This document shows, in pieces, positions 34,807-44,061 of a DNA stretch of 64,000 nucleotides. Within the stretch, counting starts at the first letter, position 1, and each line of letters opens with the position of its first letter. The notes beneath the pieces are model-generated. The model did no database searches and was not told the origin of the DNA. It saw only the letters and a list, made by a program, of their open reading frames with translations. The position numbers and the translations under genes were made by a program. The DNA is from Streptomyces sp. NBRC 110028 (GTDB lineage: Bacteria > Actinomycetota > Actinomycetes > Streptomycetales > Streptomycetaceae). The stretch is from positions 372,001 through 436,000 of the forward strand of contig NZ_BBUZ01000022.1 in the NCBI RefSeq assembly GCF_001417735.1, written 5' to 3'.

Positions 34807-35940
34807 TCAGCCGCCTTGGCGCGCCGCGTCGAGCGCGCGCCGCACGTCCGCGATCAGATCGTCCGGGTCCTCGGCGCCCACCGAGAAGCGGATGAAGCCC
34901 TCGGCCACCGCGTCGCCGCCCCACCGGCCGCGCCGCTCGGCGGTGGAGCGTACGCCGCCGAAGCTGGTGGCGTCGTCGACCAGCCGCAGCGCGGCGAGGA
35001 ACCGCTCCGCGTGCTCCTTGCCGGGCAGGGTGAAGGAGACCACACAGCCGAAGCGCCCGCCGCGCATCTGCCCGGCCGCGACCGGGTGCGCCGGATCGTC
35101 CGGCAGCCCGGGGTGGCGCAGGCCGGTGACCTCGGGCCGGTCGCGCAGCGCCCCGGCGAGGGCGAGGGCGGTCCGGGCCTGCCGGTCGACGCGCAGCGGG
35201 AGGGTGGCCAGGGAGCGGTGGGCGAGCCAGGCCTCCATGGGGCCGGGGATCGCGCCGACGGTCTTGCGCCAGCCGCGCACGGCGGCGGCCAGCCGCGGAT
35301 CGCGGCAGGTGACGTAGCCCAGCAGGACGTCGCCGTGGCCGGTGAGCGCCTTGGTGCCGCTCGCCACGGAGAAGTCCGCGCCCAGGTCCAGGGGGCGCTG
35401 GCCGATGGGGGTGGCGAGGGTGTTGTCGACGGCGACCAGCGCGCCGCGCGCGTGCGCGGCCTCGGCGAGCGCGCGGATGTCGCACACGTCGAGGCCGGGG
35501 TTGGACGGGGTCTCCAGCCACAGCAGCCCGGTGGTGTCGTCCAGGGCCGCCAGCTGGGCGTCGCCGGCGGTCGGGGCGGTGCGCACCCGGACGCCGAAGC
35601 TCCGCAGCCGCTCGGCGAGGGCGGGGAGCAACTGGTAGCCGTCGGACGGCAGGACGGCGGTGTCGCCCTGCCGCAGCTGGGACAGGAGGACGGCGGCGAT
35701 TGCGCCCATGCCGGACGCGAAGACGACGGTCTCGGCGTCGGCGTCCGGGGACTCCAGCTCGCTGATCGCCCGCTCCAGCCGGGACCAGGTGGGGTTGGCG
35801 TCGCGGCCGTAGGTGAAGGGCCCGGCGGCCTCGCCGGGGAGGTGGTAGTGCGCGGCGAAGACGGGGCCGGGCAGCGCCGGTTCGTACGCCTCCGCCTCGG
35901 GCAGTCCGGCACGGACGGCCCGGGTGCCGTCGCCGGTCAT
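34807..35940 (-). CDS. Cystathionine gamma-lyase/synthase-type PLP enzyme
   Basis: The 377-residue protein belongs to the Cys/Met-metabolism PLP family (fold type I). It shows PFTYGRDANPTWSRLE, the FASGMGAIAAVLL loop, LLWLETPSNPGLDV, and the PLP lysine in SVASGTKALTGHGDVLLG, ending with FIRFSVGAEDPDDLIADV. Members make or break cystathionine, homocysteine or related sulfur compounds. The reaction cannot be decided from sequence. The ATG start overlaps the ptpA stop as ATGA, so the two are translationally coupled; the pairing of a tyrosine phosphatase with sulfur metabolism is curious. Confidence 0.88.
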   Translation of the reverse strand: MTGDGTRAVRAGLPEAEAYEPALPGPVFAAHYHLPGEAAGPFTYGRDANPTWSRLERAISELESPDADAETVVFASGMGAIAAVLLSQLRQGDTAVLPSDGYQLLPALAERLRSFGVRVRTAPTAGDAQLAALDDTTGLLWLETPSNPGLDVCDIRALAEAAHARGALVAVDNTLATPIGQRPLDLGADFSVASGTKALTGHGDVLLGYVTCRDPRLAAAVRGWRKTVGAIPGPMEAWLAHRSLATLPLRVDRQARTALALAGALRDRPEVTGLRHPGLPDDPAHPVAAGQMRGGRFGCVVSFTLPGKEHAERFLAALRLVDDATSFGGVRSTAERRGRWGGDAVAEGFIRFSVGAEDPDDLIADVRRALDAARQGG

Positions 35941-36506
35941 ACCCGCTCCTCGTCGGACGCGTCGGACGCCGGAGACCCGGCGCTCGCCCCCGTCCGGTCG
36001 TCGGCGCCGAGGGCTTCGGCGATCGCGTCCAGCAGTCCGCCGCTCGCGGCCTCGACCATCTCCAGGACCTCTTCGAAGTCGTCCGTCCCGCCGAAGTACG
36101 GGTCCGGTACGTCCAGACCGCCCGGCGCGTCCCGGTCGGCGTCCGGGTCGTAGTGGCGCAGCAGCCGCACCTTCGCGGCGTCCCCCGAAGTCGGCGCCAG
36201 CGCGCGCAGGTCGCGCAGATGGCCGCTGTCCAGCGCGATCACCAGATCGAGGTGATCGAACCACGCGGGCTGGAACTGCCGCGCGATGTGATTCTGCTCA
36301 TAGCCGTGGCCGGTGAGCACGGTGATCGCGCGGCGGTCGGCCCCGTCGCCCTCGTGCCAGGGGCCGGTGCCCGCACTGTCCAGTTCGACGAGGCCGTCCC
36401 ATCCGGCTTCCGCGACATGGGCGCGGACGATGGATTCGGCCATCGGCGAGCGGCATATGTTGCCGGTGCAGACGAAGCAGACACGATAAGGCGACGGGGC
36501 TCTCAT
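35937..36506 (-). CDS. ptpA: Low-molecular-weight protein-tyrosine phosphatase PtpA
   Basis: The 189-residue protein has the catalytic P-loop CTGNICRS at residues 10 to 17 region (VCFVCTGNICRSPMAESI) and the general-acid DPY motif in VPDPYFGGTDDFEEVLEMV. In S. coelicolor PtpA is reported to influence secondary metabolism. A disordered acidic C-terminal tail extends beyond the normal 150 residues. Starts at 36518 (MMTG) and 36506 are possible; neither has a strong Shine-Dalgarno. It is coupled to the downstream PLP enzyme gene. Confidence 0.92.
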   Translation of the reverse strand: MRAPSPYRVCFVCTGNICRSPMAESIVRAHVAEAGWDGLVELDSAGTGPWHEGDGADRRAITVLTGHGYEQNHIARQFQPAWFDHLDLVIALDSGHLRDLRALAPTSGDAAKVRLLRHYDPDADRDAPGGLDVPDPYFGGTDDFEEVLEMVEAASGGLLDAIAEALGADDRTGASAGSPASDASDEERV

Positions 36507-36530
36507 ACCTGTCATCATCCCCGGCCGCGG

Positions 36531-36911
36531 TCAGTCCTTGTCATCGGGAAGCACGACGTGCAGCGCCCAAGCGACTATGGAAACGATCAGGCCACCGAGG
36601 ACGGCCGTGCCGAACCCGTCGACGTGGAAGCTGAGATCGAATTTCCCGGCCAGCCAGGACGTCAGCAGCAGCATCAGGGCATTGATCACCAGGGTGATCA
36701 GCCCGAGGGTGAGGATGAACAGCGGAAATGCCAGCAGTTTGACGATCGGCTTCACCACCACGTTCACCACGCCGAAGAGCAGAGCGACGAGAATGAGGGT
36801 GATCGTCTTACGTCCGGTGTTCTCACCGGTCAGCGTGATGTCCTTGAGCAGCCAGATGGCGACGCCGAGGGCGCCGGCGTTGGCGAGCGTCTTGACGAGC
36901 AAATTCTTCAT
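36531..36911 (-). CDS. Phage-holin-like family (PF04020-type) membrane protein
   Basis: The 126-residue protein has four hydrophobic segments (LVKTLANAGALGVAIWLL, TLILVALLFGVVNVVVKPIVKL, FPLFILTLGLITLVINALML, FGTAVLGGLIVSIVAWAL). It matches the small-membrane family often named phage holin family 4_2, which in bacteria is not a holin. Its function is unknown. The neighbours (ptpA and a cupin gene) are unrelated. The N-terminal MKN is followed by a helix typical of the family. Confidence 0.85.
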   Translation of the reverse strand: MKNLLVKTLANAGALGVAIWLLKDITLTGENTGRKTITLILVALLFGVVNVVVKPIVKLLAFPLFILTLGLITLVINALMLLLTSWLAGKFDLSFHVDGFGTAVLGGLIVSIVAWALHVVLPDDKD

Positions 36912-36977
36912 GGTTGAGATCGTCGCAGACAGGCCCGGCGACGGGCAGGGGCAGTGCAGTCAGGGGTGGAGAGGCGA

Positions 36978-37295
36978 ATGAAGGCGTTCCGGCTGGACGA
37001 GCTGGAGGCGGAGCGGGCCGCGAACGAGGGCGCGTATCTGCAGTTCCTGCGCGAGCGGAACATGTCGGTCGGGCTGTACGCGCTGAACGCGGGCCAGACC
37101 GATCCGCAGGCGCCGCACGGCCAGGACGAGGTGTACCTGGTGATGAGCGGCCGGGCGTCGATCACGGTCGGCATGGAGACGACGCAGGTGGCGCGCGGCA
37201 GTGTGGTGTACGTACCGGCGGGGGTGGCGCACAAGTTCCATCACATCACCGAGGACCTGCGGGTCATGGTGGTGTTCTCTCCCCCGGAGAGCTGA
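36978..37295 (+). CDS. Small cupin-domain protein
   Basis: The 105-residue protein has a single cupin barrel: metal motif 1 region in APHGQDEVYLVMSGRASITVG (H and E), and motif 2 near GSVVYVPAGVAHKFHHITEDLRVMVVF. Such small cupins bind a metal and may sense or isomerise small molecules. The ATG at 36978 has GGAGAGG upstream. It is a single gene; the following 150 bp hold only a TAGCAT element at 37376-37381 that may serve the next gene. Confidence 0.87.
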   Translation: MKAFRLDELEAERAANEGAYLQFLRERNMSVGLYALNAGQTDPQAPHGQDEVYLVMSGRASITVGMETTQVARGSVVYVPAGVAHKFHHITEDLRVMVVFSPPES

Positions 37296-37445
37296 CGGGA
37301 GCGCTCCGCATCCCCTACGGGTACGGTCAGGGACGGACGCGGGGTGGAAGACCTCCGTCCGCTTCCTGCCCGCCCTAGCATCGAGGGCAGGGGGACCGGA
37401 GCCGTGAGGCGGGCCCCGCCAGCCAGGACGAAGCAAGGAGCGCAC

Positions 37446-37661
37446 GTGGCCGCGAAGGGGATATTCCAGGGCTTGCCGTGGTGGGTGACATGGATCGCGG
37501 TGCCGGTTCTCGTCCTCGCCGTCTTCGGTGGGCTGATCACGAGCGTGGTCGGCTTCGTGGTCGGCCTGCTCTTCAAGGCGCTGCTGCTGGTGGCGCTGAT
37601 CGGCGGTCTGATCTACGTCGTACGGAAGTTCACCTCGTCCTCGTCGCGCGACGACTGGTGA
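37446..37661 (+). CDS. DUF5326-type small membrane protein
   Basis: The 71-residue protein starts with AAKGIFQGLPWWVTWIAVP and has two adjacent hydrophobic helices (VLVLAVFGGLITSVVGFVVG, LLFKALLLVALIGGLIYVV), then a short Arg/Ser tail. This is the streptomycete DUF5326 pattern. The GTG at 37446 has AAGGAG 6 nt upstream. Its function is unknown. The following stretch carries the ssgR remnant. Confidence 0.85.
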   Translation: MAAKGIFQGLPWWVTWIAVPVLVLAVFGGLITSVVGFVVGLLFKALLLVALIGGLIYVVRKFTSSSSRDDW

Positions 37662-37739
37662 GGCGCCGCCGGTGACCCCGCGCCCTCGCCCGGCGGGTAC
37701 GCCGCGCGAGGGATACCGCGGAGCCAAACATCGGCCCCG

Positions 37740-38003
37740 AGGCACCACTGTGGTTAGAGTGCGAGTCCGCGACGTTCCCCATCTCGGCGTCTGCCTCGCA
37801 ACAACACCCCGGGGGTGCCTGTTGACGACAGCGAACATCGACACGGCCGCTGGACCGGCCCTGATCGCCCGCGCACCGGGCCGGCGTCGTCCGGCCCCGT
37901 GGGTTCCACCACGGCAACACTGGCCATTTCCGTTCCCTCACATGAGGCAAAGCGACTCCGCCCCGCAGTCGAGTCGCTACGCTCCAGAGTCGGCCAAGTC
38001 TGA
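37740..38003 (+). pseudogene. ssgR: Remnant of an IclR-type regulator, probably ssgR
   Basis: The frame from the GTG at 37815 to the TGA at 38003 reads PVDDSEHRHGRW and ends GSTTATLAISVPSHEAKRLRPA... RVGQV. These match the C-terminal effector domain of IclR regulators (motif VDDxEHxxG, then an LSVSGPS-like strand). Just before it, another frame reads HLGVCLATTPRGC, which may be the preceding part after a frameshift. No HTH domain or other IclR sequence is present. In other streptomycetes the activator gene ssgR sits exactly here, in front of ssgA. I infer a decayed ssgR; identity by sequence alone is not proven. Confidence 0.5.
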
Positions 38004-38023
38004 ACTACCCGGGGCGGCGAACG

Positions 38024-38467
38024 ATGCGTGACATGCGTGACACAGTCCAGGCGGAAGTGACGATGACCTTTCTGGTCTCGCAGGAACTGTCCTTCCGGAT
38101 CCCGGTCGAGCTGTCGTACGACAGCGGCGACCCCTACGCGGTCGAGATCACCTTCCACTTGCCCGGCGACGCGCCGGTGAGCTGGGCCTTCGCCCGTGAG
38201 CTGCTGCTGGACGGGCTCAGCAAACCCTCCGGCGAGGGCGATGTGCGGATCGCGCCGGCCGCGCCCGAAGGACTCTCGGACGTGTTCATCAGGCTGCAGG
38301 TGGGGACCGAGAGAGCGTTGTTCCGGGCCGGGGCGGCGCCGCTGGTGGCCTTCCTGGACCGTACGGACCGGCTCGTCCCGTTCGGCGAGGAGCCCGCGGC
38401 CTGCGATCCGGTCGGCGACCTCGACGCCGAACTGGACCGCATCCTGGCCGAGGACCGCTTCGCGTAG
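38024..38467 (+). CDS. ssgA: SsgA, sporulation and cell-division regulator
   Basis: The 147-residue protein is a SALP (SsgA-like protein), with VQAEVTMTFLVSQELSFRIPVELSY, DPYAVEITFHLPGDAPVSWAFARELLLDG, IRLQVGTERALFRAGAAPLVAFLDRTDRLVP and a C-terminal acidic helix. SsgA marks sites of septation and germ-tube formation in Streptomyces. Two ATGs, 38024 and 38033, are possible; neither has a strong Shine-Dalgarno. Its usual activator gene upstream appears to be decayed, so its control in this strain is likely to differ from S. coelicolor. Confidence 0.92.
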   Translation: MRDMRDTVQAEVTMTFLVSQELSFRIPVELSYDSGDPYAVEITFHLPGDAPVSWAFARELLLDGLSKPSGEGDVRIAPAAPEGLSDVFIRLQVGTERALFRAGAAPLVAFLDRTDRLVPFGEEPAACDPVGDLDAELDRILAEDRFA

Positions 38468-38473
38468 CGCCGG

Positions 38474-39928
38474 TCAGCGTGCGCGCGCCTTGCGCCGCCG
38501 CCCGCGCCCCCGTCCGCCTCCGCTCACCGCCCCCTTGTTCACAGCGTTCCCGCTCGCCGCACTCCCGCTCGGCGCGCCCCCGTTCGCCCCGCCGCCGTCC
38601 GGCGCGTGGTCCGCGGAGACCACCAGCACGGCCAGCGCCGTGGTCACCGGCACCGAGGCGACCAGCCCGATGCTGCCCACCAGCGTGCGGACGATCTCCT
38701 CCGCGACGATCTCGCTCGTCGCCACCGTTCCCACCCCGCTGTCCGCGATCGAGAAGAGGAGCAGCAGCGGAAGCGAGGCGCCCGCGTAGGCCAGCACCAG
38801 GGTGTTCACGACGGACGCGATGTGGTCCCGCCCGATGCGCATCGCGGCCGCGTAGAGCTTGCGGCGGCTCGTCGTGGGGTCCGCCTCCCGCAGCTCCCAC
38901 ACCGCCGAGGTCTGGGTGACCGTCACATCGTCCAGCACCCCCAGCGAACCGATGATCACCCCTGCCAGCAGCAGTCCCTTGATCTCGATGTCCGGATAGA
39001 GGCCGTGCACCAGACCGGTCTGGTCGTCGGTGTTGCCGGTCAGCGCCGCCCAGCCGATGAACAGCGAGCCGAGCACCCCGATCAGCAGCAGCGAGACCAG
39101 GGTGCCGAGCACGGCGACCGAGGTCCGGGCGCTCAGCCCGTGGCACATGTAGAGCGCGAGCAGCATGATCGCGCTGCCCCCGATGACCGCGACCACCAGC
39201 GGATTGGAGCCCTGCAGTATCGCCGGGAGGATGAACAGCGTCAGCACCCCGAAGCTGATGGCCAGCGCCACCAGCGCGAAGACGCCGCGCAGCCGGCCGA
39301 CGGCCACGACCACGAGCGCGAACAGCCCGGCGAGCAGCGCCATCGGGAACGAGCGGTCCACGTCCGAGACCGAGTACTGGAGGTTCTTCGGCGCCTTGGG
39401 CGCGTAACTCAGCTTCAGCTCCTGCCCGGCGCTGAACTTCCGTGAGGCGTTCGGCTGGACGATCTCGGGGAACGTACGGCCCTTGTCCTTGCCCGAGGTG
39501 ACCTCGATGGTGGCCCGCTCGCAGACGCTCTTCCCGCCGCCGCCACTGCCCGTGGCCCCGCCCGCCCCGCCGCCGGGCGCCGTCCCGCCGCCCTGCTGAC
39601 CCGGCTCGGTGGGCGCCTGCGGCTGCGCGTTGACGTCGGCGCAGTCGACCTCCTCCACCTTCACCACCCGTCCGGCGGCCGTCTCCTGGTCGAAGCCGAG
39701 CCCGCTGCGGCCGTGCGTGGTGTGCTCCGGGCTGCCCGGCCACAGCGCGACCAGCCCGGCGAGGACGGCGACGGCGAAGGGGATGAGCACCACCGCGATG
39801 ACCTTGCGGAGGCGTGCGGAGACGGGGGCGGCCGGACCGTGCGCATGGGCATGGCTATGGCCGTGGGAGTGGGCCTGTCCGGGCACGCGGGGCTGCTCGG
39901 GCGGATGGTCCTGCTGTGTCGCGGTCAC
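38474..39928 (-). CDS. YibE/F family membrane protein
   Basis: The 484-residue protein has a His-rich N-terminus (GQAHSHGHSHAHAHG), one membrane segment, and an extracellular stretch with a Gly-rich insert. About six to seven further hydrophobic segments follow, carrying the YibE/F core (ALYMCHGLSARTSVAVLGTL, GVIIGSLGVLDDVTVTQTSAVWEL, RKLYAAAMRIGRDHIASVVNTLVLAYAGASLPLLL). The C-terminus is a low-complexity, Arg-rich tail. The function is unproven; the His-rich tail suggests metal binding, which is inference. It is convergent with ssgA, with 6 bp between stop codons. Confidence 0.86.
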   Translation of the reverse strand: MTATQQDHPPEQPRVPGQAHSHGHSHAHAHGPAAPVSARLRKVIAVVLIPFAVAVLAGLVALWPGSPEHTTHGRSGLGFDQETAAGRVVKVEEVDCADVNAQPQAPTEPGQQGGGTAPGGGAGGATGSGGGGKSVCERATIEVTSGKDKGRTFPEIVQPNASRKFSAGQELKLSYAPKAPKNLQYSVSDVDRSFPMALLAGLFALVVVAVGRLRGVFALVALAISFGVLTLFILPAILQGSNPLVVAVIGGSAIMLLALYMCHGLSARTSVAVLGTLVSLLLIGVLGSLFIGWAALTGNTDDQTGLVHGLYPDIEIKGLLLAGVIIGSLGVLDDVTVTQTSAVWELREADPTTSRRKLYAAAMRIGRDHIASVVNTLVLAYAGASLPLLLLFSIADSGVGTVATSEIVAEEIVRTLVGSIGLVASVPVTTALAVLVVSADHAPDGGGANGGAPSGSAASGNAVNKGAVSGGGRGRGRRRKARAR

Positions 39929-39961
39929 CGTCGCATCATCGCAAGAGTATGAGGCCCCCTG

Positions 39962-39989
39962 TTCAGGGATGCGGGGAAACCGTTAGCGT
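39962..39989 (+). promoter_or_regulatory. Possible thiC promoter
   Basis: TTCAGG (39962-39967), a 16-bp spacer and TAGCGT (39984-39989) precede the riboswitch by about 20 bp. The elements are a reasonable but not strong match to streptomycete vegetative promoters. Confidence 0.4.
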
Positions 39990-40007
39990 GGGGGCACCTT
40001 TGCAATC

Positions 40008-41876
<1,869 letters not shown>

Positions 41877-41899
41877 ACGGGCCGGTACGCTACGCCCCG

Positions 41900-41940
41900 G
41901 GCCCGAAGCCGCAACGTCAGTTTGCGACTTCGGGCCTTCT
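41900..41940 (+). terminator. Terminator after thiC
   Basis: GGCCCGAAG pairs with CTTCGGGCC, and an inner CGCAA/TTGCG stem extends the hairpin, followed by TTCT. It lies 23 bp after the thiC stop codon and separates it from the convergent BRO-N gene. Confidence 0.85.
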
Positions 41941-41952
41941 CGGCGTGGTCGG

Positions 41953-42858
41953 TTACCGGGGCGGCAGTTCAGTCACGTAGACCGGATTCCCGCTGTCCGT
42001 CAGTCCGCTCTGCCGGATGCAGCGGTGCTTCTGGAGGAAGCGCAGACAGGCGTGCACCCGCTGCCGGGTCAGTCCCGTCCGGTCCGCGAGGGTCTCCAGA
42101 GAGTGGCCGACCTGCCCGGCCGCCGCCAGCGTAGGCAGGATGTAGATGGCCACGGCCCAGACATCCTCGGTGATGCTCAGCCGGGACTGCCACTGCGCGA
42201 ACAGGTTTTCCGTCCTGAGCCTCAGCTCGCGCTTGTCGGCTTCCGGCTCTTCGGCCGGCCGACATCCCAGGGCGTCGAGGATCTGTGCCCAGGCGTGCTC
42301 GGAACGGCGCAGGGAAGCCATCACCTCGGCCTGGAACCGTTCGTGCTGGACCTCCAGCCGGGCGACCGCGTCGATGATCTCGCTCGGAGCGACCACGGAC
42401 TCGGGGGCCGGCGGCGTTGGTGGCTCGGCGCGGGAGAGCTCGGACACCTCCAGCGCGTACGAGCCGTCCCGCTGGACGGTGGCGATCACCCTCGACACCC
42501 ACTGCTTGAAGGGCAGGCACGACGGCTTCGTGCATCCGTTGACCAGCAGGATGAGACCTTGGAGATCGACCAGCTGCAAGTCTCGGCGCCACTCTCTACC
42601 TGCGGGAATCTCGAGACTGTGACTTGTAGTCACAGTCTCGAGAGACTCTCGTCGCTCCTCCGGCACATGATCCAGTAGAGCTTTTCGGGTAGTCGTGTAG
42701 CCGAGTTCTCGACATACATCCGCCGCAGGAAACCAGTGTTCTCCGTTGGGCAGTGTCAGTCTCCGGACACGGGCCCCCGTGGCCGCGTACACGAAGTCGT
42801 TGACGTCCAAAGCGTCCCGCCGACGGGACCGGCCCGGCGGCATGTTGCGTTCGCGCAT
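41953..42858 (-). CDS. BRO-N (phage antirepressor-like) domain protein
   Basis: The 301-residue protein has an N-terminal BRO-N domain (ALDVNDFVYAATGARVRRLTLPNGEHWFPAADVCRELGYTT, REWRRDLQLVDLQGLILLVNGCTKP), as in phage antirepressors and baculovirus repeat ORFs. A coiled middle part follows. The C-terminal region (SLETLADRTGLTRQRVHACLRFLQKHRCIRQSG) looks like a winged helix-turn-helix. The ATG at 42858 has GGAGGTG upstream. It stands alone without other phage genes. A perfect 16-bp inverted repeat sits in the coding sequence of the BRO-N domain. A regulatory DNA-binding role is likely, but its target is unknown. Confidence 0.85.
   Translation of the reverse strand: MRERNMPPGRSRRRDALDVNDFVYAATGARVRRLTLPNGEHWFPAADVCRELGYTTTRKALLDHVPEERRESLETVTTSHSLEIPAGREWRRDLQLVDLQGLILLVNGCTKPSCLPFKQWVSRVIATVQRDGSYALEVSELSRAEPPTPPAPESVVAPSEIIDAVARLEVQHERFQAEVMASLRRSEHAWAQILDALGCRPAEEPEADKRELRLRTENLFAQWQSRLSITEDVWAVAIYILPTLAAAGQVGHSLETLADRTGLTRQRVHACLRFLQKHRCIRQSGLTDSGNPVYVTELPPR
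42609..42643. repeat. Perfect 16-bp inverted repeat inside the BRO-N gene
   Basis: TCTCGAGACTGTGACT and AGTCACAGTCTCGAGA flank a 3-bp centre (TGT). The arms contain XhoI-like CTCGAG. It encodes residues ESLETVTTSHSLE, a stretch of the BRO-N domain. Its perfection over 16 bp within coding DNA is unexpected and suggests a binding, hairpin or recombination function. Confidence 0.85.
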
Positions 42859-42999
42859 ATGCGCATCACCTCCGCCCCGGACTGTAAGCAGCGGTTGTGA
42901 GCACATTGCTCCACATAAGCGGAAGTTCGCTCGATGGGTGGGGAGCGGAGCATTCCGGAATGTAGGGGCGCTCACCGCGAGACGCACGCCCCCAGTTCC

Positions 43000-43872
43000 T
43001 CAGTCCGGCTGGTTCTCCGGGCCGCCGTACTCGGGGCTGGTGTAGTCCGGGCTGCTGTAGCGGGGGCGGGTCCTGGGGCCCTCGTCGTCGGTGCTGAAGC
43101 CCGGGCGGCTGTAGCCGAGGTGGGGGGTGCGGCCCGCCGCCTCGGAGTGCCCGGGGACGTAGGCCGAGGACGAACGTGTCGGCGCGGTCCAGGGCGCGGG
43201 GGCCGACGGGTTGCTCAGCGCCTCGCGCAGAAAGGGCAGCACGCCCCGCTCCAGCAGGGCCTGCCGCCATGCCTCTCTGGCGCGGTCCACCTCTTCCAGC
43301 TGCTCGGCCAGGGCCTCGCCGCGGATCGCGCTGGAGCCGTTGCGCAGGGCGGTGATGAGGAGGCCGACGCCGGCGAGCAGGATGCCCGCGGCGGTGAGTG
43401 TGGCGAAGAACCAGCCCGCGGTGATCATCGGCTGGGCGATGGACGGCGCGGGGTCCAGGACGTGCAGCACATAGCCGACCAGCAGGAAGATGATCGCGGC
43501 GGTCCCGGCCAGCACCGGGGCCAGGACGGCGAGCATGGGGACCAGCCCCGCTCCGGAGGCGTCCAGGACGGCGCCGGTGAACCCGGCGGGGTGCGTGTGC
43601 TCGCCGGCGTCCTCCGGACCCTGCGCCATCGGCCCCGGTGGGGCGGGCTCGCGCAGCTTGGTGCGGGCGAGGACGTAGTCCTGGTATTCGGCGGCCGCGC
43701 ACGCGGTGATGGCGGCCGAGGCGCTGAGCGCCATGGTGCGCAGCTGCTCGGCGGTGAGCCGCTGTCCTATGCCCTTCAGGTCCGGTCGGTGGTCCGCGGT
43801 ACGCAGCACCTCGTCGAGAACTCGCTCGAACTCCGGGCGGTCCTCGGCGAACAGGTGCGGAGCGCTTTTCAT
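43000..43872 (-). CDS. Uncharacterised membrane protein with disordered C-terminus
   Basis: The 290-residue protein has a soluble helical N-terminal part (FERVLDEVLRTADHRPDLKGIGQRLTAEQLRTMALS), two adjacent membrane helices near residues 105 to 175 (LVPMLAVLAPVLAGTAAIIFLLVGYV, AGWFFATLTAAGILLAGVGLLITAL), a charged coiled region, and a Tyr/Pro/Ser-rich tail with a SSPDYTSPEYGGPE motif. No family is recognised. The ATG at 43872 follows GGGGGA. It is a single gene. The 189-bp gap upstream of it shows nothing notable. Confidence 0.75.
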   Translation of the reverse strand: MKSAPHLFAEDRPEFERVLDEVLRTADHRPDLKGIGQRLTAEQLRTMALSASAAITACAAAEYQDYVLARTKLREPAPPGPMAQGPEDAGEHTHPAGFTGAVLDASGAGLVPMLAVLAPVLAGTAAIIFLLVGYVLHVLDPAPSIAQPMITAGWFFATLTAAGILLAGVGLLITALRNGSSAIRGEALAEQLEEVDRAREAWRQALLERGVLPFLREALSNPSAPAPWTAPTRSSSAYVPGHSEAAGRTPHLGYSRPGFSTDDEGPRTRPRYSSPDYTSPEYGGPENQPD

Positions 43873-44061
43873 GGTGCATCCCCCGATACTCCGTAGGGCC
43901 TCGGTGCCGGCTTTCACCGGGCGGTCGGGCGGAAACGGAGGAGAGCCTGCGACGGATAAACCGATGGTAGAGCCGATCCGGCGCGAGGTGACAGCAAGTT
44001 TCGTGATTTGCTCAATCCCGGCGGCGCCGTCCGGCCTTTCCCCTGGGTCTCCGTATCACCC

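Noticed and set aside
34673..35317. Plus-strand frame starting at a TTG next to the LysR gene, as the expected divergent target
   Set aside because: No Shine-Dalgarno, low-complexity Arg/Ser sequence, and antisense to the PLP enzyme gene.
42609..42643. Palindrome as part of a CRISPR or IS terminal repeat
   Set aside because: It occurs once, there are no spacers, no transposase gene and no target duplication.
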